The notes below the pieces were generated by a model. It ran no database searches, was not told where the DNA came from, and saw nothing but the letters and a program-made list of their open reading frames with translations. The position numbers and the translations under genes are program-made. Positions 1-7,757 of a stretch of 55,540 nucleotides of DNA are shown in pieces (the stretch's first letter is position 1; every line of letters starts with the position of its first letter). This DNA is from Syntrophomonadaceae bacterium (GTDB taxonomy: Bacteria > Bacillota > DSM-12270 > Thermacetogeniales > Thermacetogeniaceae), in the NCBI GenBank assembly GCA_012516535.1, contig JAAYWP010000080.1, positions 1 to 55,540 on the forward strand, in the 5' to 3' direction.

Positions 1-1
1 T

Positions 2-88
2 CAGGCACATGTACCTGCTATAGATACACCTTACTTAACGGGTTACATGCTCAGGAAGATTATTAAGATAGTACCTGAACTGTTATAA
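2..88 (+). CDS. 3' end of an unidentified plus-strand gene
   Basis: An open frame runs from the left edge to a TAA at 86-88 and gives about 28 residues ending IVPELL. The segment VPAIDTPYLTGYMLRKI has the look of the C-terminal helix of ketopantoate reductase/opine dehydrogenase-type proteins, where a 'G-hydrophobic-x-TP' stretch precedes the last helix. That resemblance is weak, and the fragment is too short to name. A random 28-codon open frame is also quite possible. Confidence 0.35.
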   Translation, partial: QAHVPAIDTPYLTGYMLRKIIKIVPELL

Positions 89-165
89 AAAATTTTGGGG
101 GAGTTCACCTACAAAATCTTGACACAGACTTTCTCCTATAAAAACTTTACACTATGATAGTATTT

Positions 166-195
166 TTGATACAATAGCAATGAATGCATTACATT
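166..195 (+). promoter_or_regulatory. Possible sigma-A promoter for the 3D-domain gene
   Basis: TTGATA (166-171) is followed after 18 bases by TACATT (190-195). The downstream gene has its AAGGAGG ribosome site at 292-298. A TTGACA at 119-124 lies upstream but has no matching -10 at a normal distance. The assignment rests on motif shape only. Confidence 0.3.
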
Positions 196-313
196 AAAAT
201 TGCTTATTTTAAATACCAAAAAAATGTTTAAATTTACCATGATATTTTTTCAGCAATCGCGCACACTGTATTAACAAAATAAGTTGTCAGTAAGGAGGTA
301 TCACCTAACTGAT

Positions 314-742
314 ATGAAAAATTTAATTAAAGCAGCTATACTGACAATGCTGATATTTTGAGCTTTTCCAGCGGCGGCATGGTCCTACTCACTGCCTTTG
401 GAAAAGGAAGCTGCTTTCGCCTGGAAACAGCAACACTTTACAGAAGAAGCAATGACAGTCATAGTGACCGCCTATTGCCCATGCTCTATATGCTGTGGTA
501 AAAGTGATGGTATAACAAAAAGCGGCACTATTGCCAAAGAACAACATACCATTGCTGTTGACCCTGATGTAATCCCTTTAGGGAGTGAGGTTTACCTGGA
601 AGGGCTGGGCACATTTGTCGCTGAAGACACGGGGGGTGCAATTAAAGGAAATAGAATCGACATCTTTATGCAGGATCATAAGCAGGCTCTTCAGTTTGGT
701 ATCCAAAAAACAAATGCCTACTTGCTCAACGAAAAAATCTAA
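314..742 (+). pseudogene. Secreted 3D-domain protein with an in-frame TGA in its signal peptide
   Basis: ATG at 314 follows AAGGAGG (292-298) and opens a classic signal peptide, MKNLIKAAILTMLIF, then TGA at 359-361, then AFPAAAWS in the same frame, continuing without a break to TAA at 740-742. The downstream part carries the 3D domain found in YuiC and Rpf/MltA-like cell-wall proteins: the conserved segments VDPDVIPLGSEVYL and AEDTGGAIKGNRIDIFM hold the three signature aspartates. Such proteins are secreted and are thought to act on peptidoglycan. A TTG at 398 could start a cytoplasmic version without export signal, but no good ribosome site precedes it. The TGA may be a real nonsense mutation, a sequencing error (TGG would give Trp), or readthrough. 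It is the only intact-looking plus-strand gene in the window and converges on tatC. Confidence 0.75.
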
Positions 743-756
743 TAAAACTAGCATGC

Positions 757-781
757 TAAGGCCTCCCAATGGGAGGCCTTA
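757..781. terminator. Bidirectional terminator between the 3D-domain gene and tatC
   Basis: A perfect inverted repeat (AAGGCCTCCC, loop AAT, GGGAGGCCTT, extended by one further T-A pair) sits between the two convergent stop codons at 742 and 788. On the minus strand it is followed shortly by TTTTATT. Confidence 0.85.
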
Positions 782-787
782 CATAAA

Positions 788-1552
788 TCAACACTCTTCA
801 CCAGCCATTTCCTCTCTTTTTCTTCTCTTTTTAGCAACCACTTTCGCTACCAGAATTCCCGCTTCATAAAGGACCACCATCGGTGCAGCCATAATTATTT
901 GCGATAGAGGATCTGGGCCAGGAGTCAATACCGCAGCAAGGATAACTGTAATGACAATGGCATATTTTCTATTGCGCTGCAGCCATTCCGGTGTAATCAC
1001 ACCAATACTGGAAAGGAAGTAAACCACCAGAGGGAGTTCAAATACTAAACCAAATGGGATCAGAAAAGCCAAGGTAAAAGATAAGTATTTTGAAACAGTG
1101 AGCATTGGCTCAAATTCGCTTGCCAGCTGAATAAGAATAAACACCGCCAGCGGAAAAACCGTATAATAAGCAAAGACAACTCCAGTAATAAAAAGGAAAA
1201 TTGAAACCGGTATCAGTATTGTTAAATATCGTTTTTCATGTGGATAAAGTGCTGGTACAATAAAACGCCATATCTGCCAGATAATAATGGGTGCAGCCAA
1301 AATTGTTCCTGCTAAGATAGCAATCTTAAACTTTATGAAAATACCTTCTGTTATAGCTGTTATAACCAGATTTATACCCTGCGTTTCCAGCGGCCTGGTG
1401 ATCACAGCCAAAATTTGTTCTATGAAGACAAATGAAATAATGCCGGCAACTAAAACAGCTACTACTGAAACAATAATAACTTTTCTCAGTTCCTCTAAAT
1501 GATTCAATATGGACATTGTTTGCTGGTCATCTGTAGTACCTTTTTTAGCCAT
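788..1552 (-). CDS. tatC: Sec-independent protein translocase TatC
   Basis: TatC is the multi-spanning receptor subunit of the twin-arginine translocase, which exports folded proteins, often with iron-sulfur or molybdenum cofactors. The 254-residue product has the normal length. It shows the N-terminal HLEELRK motif near residue 17, six hydrophobic spans, FIVPALYPHEKR near residue 105 and FGLVFELPLVVYFL near residue 167, all family hallmarks. A clear AGGAGG lies before the ATG. It is the last gene of the hdrC-to-tatC run, 21 bases or so after hepT. No tatA is present in this window, so the pore subunit must be elsewhere. The C-terminus is very basic (AKKRRKREE), which is common. Confidence 0.96.
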   Translation of the reverse strand: MAKKGTTDDQQTMSILNHLEELRKVIIVSVVAVLVAGIISFVFIEQILAVITRPLETQGINLVITAITEGIFIKFKIAILAGTILAAPIIIWQIWRFIVPALYPHEKRYLTILIPVSIFLFITGVVFAYYTVFPLAVFILIQLASEFEPMLTVSKYLSFTLAFLIPFGLVFELPLVVYFLSSIGVITPEWLQRNRKYAIVITVILAAVLTPGPDPLSQIIMAAPMVVLYEAGILVAKVVAKKRRKREEMAGEEC

Positions 1553-1573
1553 AATATCCTCCTGAAGGTAATA

Positions 1574-2542
1574 TTAGAAGTCCCGATTTCCTATGAAATC
1601 TGCGATTCCATCTAAAGTAGAACGTGATGGTTGGTCAGGTAAATATACTAATTCCTTTTTAGCCTTCTGGAGATATCTGTTGCATAAATTCTGAGCGGTT
1701 GTTAGAGCACCTGCATCCTCAATTAAAGAAAAAGCCTCATCCCAATCAGATTCATCTTTGCTCTCCTTTTTCAGCAGACTCAACAGCCGCTGACCTGTAT
1801 GCTCATTATTGAGGGCATATACAACTGGTATAGTTATGATCCCCTGTCTCAGATCACTTCCTACCGGTTTGCCACAAACCTGCTCAGAGCTAATAAAATC
1901 AAGGAGATCATCGCTTATTTGATAAGCCATTCCCAGATAATAACCATATTTTTTCAGATGACGGGCATGATGAGGTGGTGCTTCACTTGCCACAGCACCG
2001 ATAAAACAACATGCAGATATCAAATATGCTGTTTTTCGCTGTATTCTGCGCAAGTAAGTCCGCAAATTCAAATCTGTTCTTCCTATGCTATTGATCTGTT
2101 CAATCTCCCCCTCACACATTTCCAGGCTTACCGATGCAAGAAAGCTGATAATCTCAGGAGTACCATAGCGGGCAAGAATTTTAAGCGCCTGACCAAAGAT
2201 ATAATCTCCTGTCTGCATCGCTAAAGAGTCTCCCCACTCTGCACTCACTGTAGGGACTCCCCGACGGATTGCCGCATTATCGATAACATCATCATGTACC
2301 AGTGTAGCCATATGTATCAGCTCAATTGCTGCCGCCAGTTGACCGATTCGCTCCAAATCATATTTGAATAGCTTTCCAGATAAAAGCACAATAGCAGGAC
2401 GCAGCCTTTTACCACCGGCCTCCACCAGCCATTTTGATGATTTATTTAATAGTTTAACTGAAGATCTTGTGTATTTGTAGAGTTCTGACTCCACATATTC
2501 TAAATCATGCTGTATTTCCTCAAATAACTGCTGATAATACAT
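1574..2542 (-). CDS. hepT: Polyprenyl (probably heptaprenyl) diphosphate synthase, catalytic subunit
   Basis: This trans-isoprenyl synthase extends farnesyl diphosphate with isopentenyl diphosphate and most likely supplies the menaquinone side chain. Both aspartate-rich motifs are intact: DDVID near residue 87 and DDLLD near residue 211. GGKRLRPAI precedes the first and GDYIF follows it. Length (322 residues) is normal. I chose ATG 2542, preceded by AAGGTGA, over the upstream TTG at 2548. It lies downstream of ubiD and ubiX in the same run, which supports quinone synthesis. Chain length cannot be read with certainty from sequence; HepT/component II is the nearest guess. A non-catalytic relative is encoded at 4719-5516 in the same operon. 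Confidence 0.92.
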   Translation of the reverse strand: MYYQQLFEEIQHDLEYVESELYKYTRSSVKLLNKSSKWLVEAGGKRLRPAIVLLSGKLFKYDLERIGQLAAAIELIHMATLVHDDVIDNAAIRRGVPTVSAEWGDSLAMQTGDYIFGQALKILARYGTPEIISFLASVSLEMCEGEIEQINSIGRTDLNLRTYLRRIQRKTAYLISACCFIGAVASEAPPHHARHLKKYGYYLGMAYQISDDLLDFISSEQVCGKPVGSDLRQGIITIPVVYALNNEHTGQRLLSLLKKESKDESDWDEAFSLIEDAGALTTAQNLCNRYLQKAKKELVYLPDQPSRSTLDGIADFIGNRDF

Positions 2543-2641
2543 CAACAATCACCTTGCACATATCGATGGTTAAAATAAATTCTTTATAAATGATTAAAAA
2601 CCTTTTCTCTTTATGAAAATAATATTTTCCTATTTAATATT

Positions 2642-3223
2642 TTAATATCTGATACCGATCAAACTCATAAGCCTAGTTACAAAAAAATCCAGCAGGTCAT
2701 CTATATTTTTTGGACCAAAATAGAAGGCTGGTACCGGCGGGACGATGTGAACCCCAAGCTGTGCAAGTTCCAGCATATTTTTTAGGTGAATAGCATTTAA
2801 GGGAGTCTCCCTGGGCACTAGAACCAGTGGTCTCCTTTCTTTGAGGGTTACATCAGCAGCACGTTCAATCAGGTTACGGGACATCCCTCCGGCAATTCCT
2901 GCTAGAGTTGCCATTGTGCAGGGCACAACAATCATTCCTTTTGTATTAAAGGAACCGCTGGCCAGGCAGCAGCCAATATCGGTCCATTCATAATAAGAGA
3001 GTGCAGTCTCATCATGGGGTAACCCGAGATAGTTATTAATTTGCAGAGATATCTCCTGCTGATCACCTGTAAGGACCAGTCCTAGTTCCTCTTTCAGCAC
3101 TCTTTTCCCAGGATCTGATATTACAAGACAGATCCTTTCTCCTGCAGAGTATAAAGCTTTTAACACTTTGATCCCGTAAATCACCCCTGAAGCTCCTGTA
3201 ATAGCTACAACCCAGGGTGCCAT
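2642..3223 (-). CDS. ubiX: UbiX-family flavin prenyltransferase
   Basis: UbiX joins a dimethylallyl group to FMN and so makes the prenylated flavin that UbiD decarboxylases need. The 193-residue protein shows the N-terminal nucleotide-binding ITGASGVIYG, the SGSFNTKGMIVVPCTMATLAGIAGG segment (serine and glycine loops that hold FMN) and the RRPLVLVPRETPL motif. The start ATG directly abuts the TAG of ubiD (3224-3226) and has AGGAGG upstream, so the pair is translationally coupled. With the partner decarboxylase next door, the role is nearly certain. Confidence 0.95.
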   Translation of the reverse strand: MAPWVVAITGASGVIYGIKVLKALYSAGERICLVISDPGKRVLKEELGLVLTGDQQEISLQINNYLGLPHDETALSYYEWTDIGCCLASGSFNTKGMIVVPCTMATLAGIAGGMSRNLIERAADVTLKERRPLVLVPRETPLNAIHLKNMLELAQLGVHIVPPVPAFYFGPKNIDDLLDFFVTRLMSLIGIRY

Positions 3224-4687
3224 CTACTCATCCTCCTGAACAAAGCCGTATTCCTGCCATCTGGAAGTAACCAATTTCTTGATCTCCTGGGTCATTTCAA
3301 TTTCCTCAGGCCAATCCCTATTATGTCCTTCCCCGGGCCATTTTTTAGTAGCATCTATCCCTACTTTAGAACCATAAGCAGGCAGTGGGGCTGAGTGGTC
3401 CAAAACCTCCAAGGGCCCATCTACCATCATAAAATCCCTTTTAGGATCAGTGTTATTATAAACTCTCCACCAAACCTCTGACATATCCTGAACGTTGACA
3501 TGTTCATCCACAACAATGATCATCTTGGTAAACATCATTTGGCCCATGCCCCAAATTGCACACATCACCTTCTTAGCCTGCCCTGGATAGCTTTTCTTTA
3601 TGGATACCACTGCACAATTGTGAAACACACCCTCCAGGGGAAGATTGATATCCACAATTTCCGGTATAAACATCTTTAATAATGGGAGAAAGATCCTTTC
3701 AGTCGCTTTAGCAAGATAACAATCCTCCATAGGCGGTTTACCAACTATAGTAGCAGGGTAGATGGCATCCTTCCGATGGGTGATGCATTGGATATGGAAA
3801 ACAGGATAATATTCAGCAAGGGAATAATAGCCTGTGTGATCCCCAAAGGGGCCCTCCAGCCTTCTTTCCTCAAGATCCACATATCCTTCCAGGATAATCT
3901 CCGCATGGGCCGGAACTTCCAGATCCACTGTAATGCATTTGACCATTTCCACCGGCTCATTGCGGAGAAAACCAGCAAACAGCATCTCATCAATACCATG
4001 GGGTAAAGGAGCTGTAGCAGCATAAATTGTAGCAGGGTCTCCTCCCAGAGCCACTGCAACCTCCATCCTTTGGCCCCTCTTTTGATGTTTGCGATAATTC
4101 TCCGCTCCATTTTTATGTATATGCCAATGCATTCCAGTTGTTTTACCATCAAAAACCTGGAGGCGGTACATTCCCAGATTGCGCCCACCTGTTTCCGGAT
4201 CTTTTGTAATAACTAAAGGCAGGGTGATATAGCGTCCTCCATCTCCCGGCCAGCATTTGAGTATAGGGAACATATCCAATGTGGCATCTTCATCACGGTG
4301 AATAACTTCCTGGCAGGGTGCTCTCCGCACTGTTTTAGGCACCCAAGATCCCATTTCAGCTAACCTGGGAAGGAACTTCATCTTATCCAATAAACTACCT
4401 GTCAGTTCCTGAATCTCAAGCATTTTTGAGATTCTAGCCCCTATTTCATCAAGCTGCTGCACCCCCAGAGCCAGGGACATCCTTTCAAAACTTCCGAAGG
4501 CATTGATCAGCACCGGATATTGTGAACCCTTTACTCTTTCAAAAAGCAGTGCCGGTCCCCCTTTTTTGCTGATCCGGTCTGTAATCTCCGTTATTTCCAA
4601 TACTGGATCCACCAATGCAGTAACACGATGCAGCAAACCGTTTTTTTCTAATACTGCAATAAATTCATGCAGGTCTTTAAATGCCAT
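3224..4687 (-). CDS. ubiD: UbiD-family decarboxylase (menaquinone pathway likely)
   Basis: UbiD enzymes decarboxylate aromatic or alpha,beta-unsaturated acids with prenylated FMN. The 487-residue protein has the expected length and the typical segments: LNLGMYRLQVF-like GRNLGMYRLQVFDG, HWHIHKNGAENYR (metal and phosphate ligands), GYVDLEERRLEGPFGDHTGYYS and the C-terminal SKVGIDATKKWPGEG. Menaquinone synthesis via futalosine uses UbiD/UbiX-like proteins (MqnL/MqnM), and the adjoining hepT fits. No mqnA-E genes are visible here, so another aromatic acid remains possible. The ATG at 4687 has a GGGGTGATC ribosome site. Confidence 0.93.
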   Translation of the reverse strand: MAFKDLHEFIAVLEKNGLLHRVTALVDPVLEITEITDRISKKGGPALLFERVKGSQYPVLINAFGSFERMSLALGVQQLDEIGARISKMLEIQELTGSLLDKMKFLPRLAEMGSWVPKTVRRAPCQEVIHRDEDATLDMFPILKCWPGDGGRYITLPLVITKDPETGGRNLGMYRLQVFDGKTTGMHWHIHKNGAENYRKHQKRGQRMEVAVALGGDPATIYAATAPLPHGIDEMLFAGFLRNEPVEMVKCITVDLEVPAHAEIILEGYVDLEERRLEGPFGDHTGYYSLAEYYPVFHIQCITHRKDAIYPATIVGKPPMEDCYLAKATERIFLPLLKMFIPEIVDINLPLEGVFHNCAVVSIKKSYPGQAKKVMCAIWGMGQMMFTKMIIVVDEHVNVQDMSEVWWRVYNNTDPKRDFMMVDGPLEVLDHSAPLPAYGSKVGIDATKKWPGEGHNRDWPEEIEMTQEIKKLVTSRWQEYGFVQEDE

Positions 4688-4718
4688 CTATTGATCACCC
4701 CATAACATAAATCCACTT

Positions 4719-5516
4719 TTATATGATACCCCTGGCGAAATTCTCCAATTCATTCCTTGCCTCAGATGCAGGCAGTTGGGACAAAGTCAGCCAACCATCT
4801 TTCATTATCTGCTGCGGCTGGAAATATATACCCATCTTTTTTAACCCATAAGCAGTTCCGAGATATTTGCCGAACTCCATAAGCAGTGACTGCTCTTTTT
4901 CTGTACCTCCTGCAAAAAGCCCGCCAAGCGCACAGCACTCCCCGTAAAACACCCCGTACTGCTTGCGCATTATTTCAATTAACTCCTCCCTGCCGGGATG
5001 CTCCCCTTCCATGCGGAGTTCTTCCATAATTGAAAAACCTTCATTCATTGTTGTGATCAGATCAGCAAACCTTTCCAACAAAAAAAGATGTTGAGAATCG
5101 TTGAGCAGCTTAAGAAGATGGCTGAACAAAAAATCACCGGTGAGTATATACAACTGCTGATTTTTATCTTTTACACTCGCCCTGTTGTGAAACATAGTTC
5201 CCAGATAAACCAGTGCCATGTAAACAGCAGGAGAATAATGTTTGATCTCACGGGAAAACAAATACCCACTGAAGATTACCAGTGCCGGTGGAATCAAGAA
5301 CTCATGATCAGCAGGTCTATACAGCTGTTTTAACAATAGCCTACCTACAGGGCGTAACTCTTTTTCCAAGCACTCCATAACAAACCGGAGATCCCCTGCC
5401 ACCGGCTTCCACATTTGTTCCCCTATTAAATCCCCTATTAATAAGGGGTTCTTTTCAGGACAAGAACCCCTCTCATGTAAAAAATCATTATCTAAAGTAT
5501 AGTGATCAGATTTCAC
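4719..5516 (-). CDS. Catalytically dead polyprenyl synthase-like protein
   Basis: The 265-residue product lines up with HepT of the same operon along most of its length but has lost both catalytic aspartate motifs. HepT's LVHDDVID corresponds to MFHNRASV near residue 107, and LGMAYQISDDLLDF corresponds to LGTAYGLKKMGIYF near residue 228. The folds around these sites (PPALVIFSGYLF, LTGDFLFSHLLKLL) are kept, so the protein is probably stable but cannot bind the Mg-diphosphate in the usual way. By analogy with two-component heptaprenyl synthases, it may be a structural or regulatory partner of HepT; that is inference. It starts with GTG 5516, six bases after the hdrB stop, and ends shortly before ubiD. 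The relationship to HepS is not evident. Confidence 0.75.
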   Translation of the reverse strand: MKSDHYTLDNDFLHERGSCPEKNPLLIGDLIGEQMWKPVAGDLRFVMECLEKELRPVGRLLLKQLYRPADHEFLIPPALVIFSGYLFSREIKHYSPAVYMALVYLGTMFHNRASVKDKNQQLYILTGDFLFSHLLKLLNDSQHLFLLERFADLITTMNEGFSIMEELRMEGEHPGREELIEIMRKQYGVFYGECCALGGLFAGGTEKEQSLLMEFGKYLGTAYGLKKMGIYFQPQQIMKDGWLTLSQLPASEARNELENFARGII

Positions 5517-5522
5517 AGTTTA

Positions 5523-6401
5523 TTAAGCCACTCCCACTTTCTTAAGCATACTTACAGGATCTACGAACAGCTTGGGGAATCCTAAAGTCTTTGGATCTAA
5601 CCCTAAAGCCAAGCCGATTAATTGTGTAAAGAAGGGTATAGGCATTCTATAGCTAACACCATATTTCTTCTCTACTGTCACCTGACGCATATCAAGGTTA
5701 GCCTGGCAGAGCGGACAGGCGGCAACAATACAGTCTGCTCCAGAATCTCTAGCAAATCTCAAAATGTCATTGCATAATTTGGTACAATGATCCTCAAGGG
5801 TAACACCCAGAGAGGCACCACAACACTCAGTCTTATAAGGCCACTGAATAGGTTCTGCACCGAGAGCCCTCATAATGTTGTCCATTGCTTGAGGATCCTC
5901 GGGATCATCAACAAAATTCACGATTTTTGGCGGTTTGACAAACAAACAACCATAATAACAGGCCACTTTTAGCCCTTTAAGGCTTTTCTTAACTTTCTTT
6001 TCGATCTCTGATAAGGTCTCTGGATTTGAAAATATATCGATATAATATCTGAGTTTCACCTTTCCTGTATAGGGCCGCTCCAGCAAGGAGTTTACCTTTT
6101 GTTTTAGTTCTTCATCTCGACCCAGTTCATATTCAACAGCGGCAAATCTTGCATGACAGGCTGCACAGGGAGCGACGATTTCTGTTACAGGCAGTGTTTC
6201 AGCTAATGCCAATATTCGTGCTGGGAGAGCCAAAGATAATAGATGGTCAGTCATATGAGCAGATGATGCACCACAACAGTTCCAATCAGGCACCTCTAAC
6301 AATTCAATACCAAGAGCTTTTGCAACAGCTTGGCTGGACATCCCGTACTCAATTCCACCTGTTTCCAGTGAGCAACCCGGATAATAAGCATATTTCGTCA
6401 T
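5523..6401 (-). CDS. hdrB: HdrB-like heterodisulfide reductase subunit
   Basis: HdrB proteins carry two non-cubane [4Fe-4S] clusters in paired CCG domains and reduce disulfides or other two-electron acceptors. Both cysteine sets are complete: YYPGCS (Cys10), WNCCGA near 42 and APCAACH near 78; then CYYGC near 152, TECCGAS near 197 and AACPLCQ near 235. Length is 292 residues. Its ATG overlaps the TAA of hdrC by one base (TAATG), so the two are coupled. There is no hdrA, mvhD or flox gene beside it. The physiological partner is unknown; the surrounding ubiD, ubiX and hepT genes hint at a quinone link, which is inference. Confidence 0.9.
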   Translation of the reverse strand: MTKYAYYPGCSLETGGIEYGMSSQAVAKALGIELLEVPDWNCCGASSAHMTDHLLSLALPARILALAETLPVTEIVAPCAACHARFAAVEYELGRDEELKQKVNSLLERPYTGKVKLRYYIDIFSNPETLSEIEKKVKKSLKGLKVACYYGCLFVKPPKIVNFVDDPEDPQAMDNIMRALGAEPIQWPYKTECCGASLGVTLEDHCTKLCNDILRFARDSGADCIVAACPLCQANLDMRQVTVEKKYGVSYRMPIPFFTQLIGLALGLDPKTLGFPKLFVDPVSMLKKVGVA

Positions 6402-6964
6402 TATTTTCCCCCCTGAACATTATCAAATATTTTTTTCATCTCTCTGCGTCCCTTGATCCGGTGGGGAAACATTGACGCCTTTCCTTTCAACATAAGTGGA
6501 AGACCAAACTGCATGTCCTTCATGTAATTACCCGTCTTCAAGTTGTTTAACATTGCCATGCCAGGTTCAAAAAGCCGCCCAAAAGTGCGGACAGTCCACA
6601 AAAAGGAATCATTAAAGTTGAGAACAGTTTGTGCTTTGTCAACATATCCCGCTCTGACAGCTTCTTGACGCAGGGTATCCATAACCGCTGCTACTTGTAT
6701 ATCTCTTATGCAGCGCGTTGTGCAGGTATTGCATCCCATACAGACCCAAATAGTACGGGAGTTTAACACCTCTTCTTTCATACCCAACATCAGCATTCTG
6801 ATGATCTGGTTTGGCGGGTAATCCATTTCACTGCTGCCCGGGCATCCGCCTGAACACTTGGCACACTGGTAGCACTGGCGAATATCCTGGCCGCTCTCCT
6901 CAATTACCCTGTCAACAAACGACTGATTTCGATCCATTACCTGAGACAAGTTTACCTCGCCCAT
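6401..6964 (-). CDS. hdrC: HdrC-like 4Fe-4S protein
   Basis: HdrC relays electrons to HdrB through two cubane clusters. The 187-residue protein has CYQCAKCSGGCP near residue 31 and CMGCNTCTTRCIRDIQV near residue 74, the two CxxCxxCxxxC motifs. There are no transmembrane spans, so it is a soluble HdrC rather than the membrane HdrE/DsrM type. ATG 6964 is preceded by GAGGGGGT. It is the first gene of the operon that ends with tatC. The 185 bases upstream to the speH terminator hold no gene; the promoter is probably there, but I see no convincing sigma-A boxes. Confidence 0.9.
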   Translation of the reverse strand: MGEVNLSQVMDRNQSFVDRVIEESGQDIRQCYQCAKCSGGCPGSSEMDYPPNQIIRMLMLGMKEEVLNSRTIWVCMGCNTCTTRCIRDIQVAAVMDTLRQEAVRAGYVDKAQTVLNFNDSFLWTVRTFGRLFEPGMAMLNNLKTGNYMKDMQFGLPLMLKGKASMFPHRIKGRREMKKIFDNVQGGK

Positions 6965-7148
6965 CGCGACCCCCTCTTAAAAAAGCATAATCTCACATGA
7001 TCTGTATTCTCCTTTTTCTTAATAATTCCTCCTTAAGAACAAAAGATTTTTTAACAATACTTTAAAATCCACATATATGTAAACTCTTGAGAGGGTAAAT
7101 TAGGTTTTTCATCCCTTATTCAGCTTTTTAGAAGCAATCAGGACATAA

Positions 7149-7188
7149 AAGAAATAAGCCTCACACTTCTCTGTAAGGCTTATTTCTT
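7149..7188 (-). terminator. Terminator of speH
   Basis: A 13-base-pair inverted repeat (AAGAAATAAGCCT at 7149-7161 and its complement at 7176-7188) with a 14-base loop lies 45 bases after the speH stop, before the hdrC operon. The AT-rich outer stem gives T-rich RNA on the minus strand. Confidence 0.8.
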
Positions 7189-7232
7189 ACCCTTTGCTTA
7201 TAAAATAAGCTATTAAAATAAATATCTCCCTC

Positions 7233-7625
7233 CTATTGATTAACAACCGCCCTCTGGCTATGTCCTGCGTTCATAATACCCCGTCGCATCTCCGATGCTG
7301 TAATGTTTTCTGCTTGCAATTTTTCAGATAGGTATCTGCAGGCGTCCCATGGATCAACCCTATCCCCGCATGTAAAAACATCAACCGCGGCATAACCCAA
7401 TTCAGGCCATGTATGAATTGCCAGATGGGACTCGGAAATCACAACTACTCCACTCACCCCTTGAGGGCTGAATTTATGGAACACACTTTCCCGTACTTCT
7501 GCCCCTGCCACCAAAGCTGCATCAATCATATGCTTTTTTACCACTTCCAAATCGTTCAAGACATCGAAACTGCATCCATAAAATTCAGCTAGAATATGGC
7601 GCCCCAAAGAGTTAACTACGGCCAT
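7233..7625 (-). CDS. speH: S-adenosylmethionine decarboxylase proenzyme (prokaryotic class 1B)
   Basis: The enzyme makes decarboxylated SAM, the aminopropyl donor for spermidine. The proenzyme cleaves itself at Glu65-Ser66 ([12 protein letters not shown]), where the serine becomes the pyruvoyl cofactor; the following VDVFTCGD and the C-terminal part are also typical. I start it at ATG 7625, preceded by AAGGGAGGT, because an upstream in-frame start at 7691 adds 22 residues that are not part of the family. The resulting 130 residues match the short bacterial type. No speE is in the window. It has its own promoter, a roughly 90-base leader with a strong hairpin, and its own terminator. Confidence 0.95.
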   Translation of the reverse strand: MAVVNSLGRHILAEFYGCSFDVLNDLEVVKKHMIDAALVAGAEVRESVFHKFSPQGVSGVVVISESHLAIHTWPELGYAAVDVFTCGDRVDPWDACRYLSEKLQAENITASEMRRGIMNAGHSQRAVVNQ

Positions 7626-7676
7626 TTCTCGACCTCCCTTACAAAATAAGATGATATAAACAAAAAAAGCACATAA

Positions 7677-7712
7677 TATCGATAAAACCAAATTTAACGG
7701 TTTCTATCGATA
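7677..7712 (-). promoter_or_regulatory. Long hairpin in the speH leader
   Basis: TATCGATAAAACC (7677-7689) and GGTTTCTATCGATA (7699-7712) form a 13-pair stem with one bulged base and a 9-base loop inside the speH 5' UTR. A run of seven T follows about eight bases later on the minus strand, still upstream of the ribosome site. It may be a regulatory or attenuating structure; no known riboswitch class is recognised. Confidence 0.55.
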
Positions 7713-7722
7713 ATCCTATTAA

Positions 7723-7750
7723 ATTTTAGCATCTCTCCTCCATTTGTCAA
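7723..7750 (-). promoter_or_regulatory. Sigma-A promoter of speH
   Basis: On the minus strand TTGACA (7750-7745), a 16-base spacer and TAAAAT (7728-7723) form a near-consensus promoter. Transcription would begin near 7716, about 90 bases before the ATG. It sits directly after the stop of the preceding gene at 7758. Confidence 0.75.
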
Positions 7751-7757
7751 TTAATTT

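Noticed and set aside
359-361. Selenocysteine at the TGA of the 3D-domain gene
   Set aside because: The position is in a cleavable signal peptide, where selenocysteine would make no sense, and no SECIS-like hairpin is evident directly after it.
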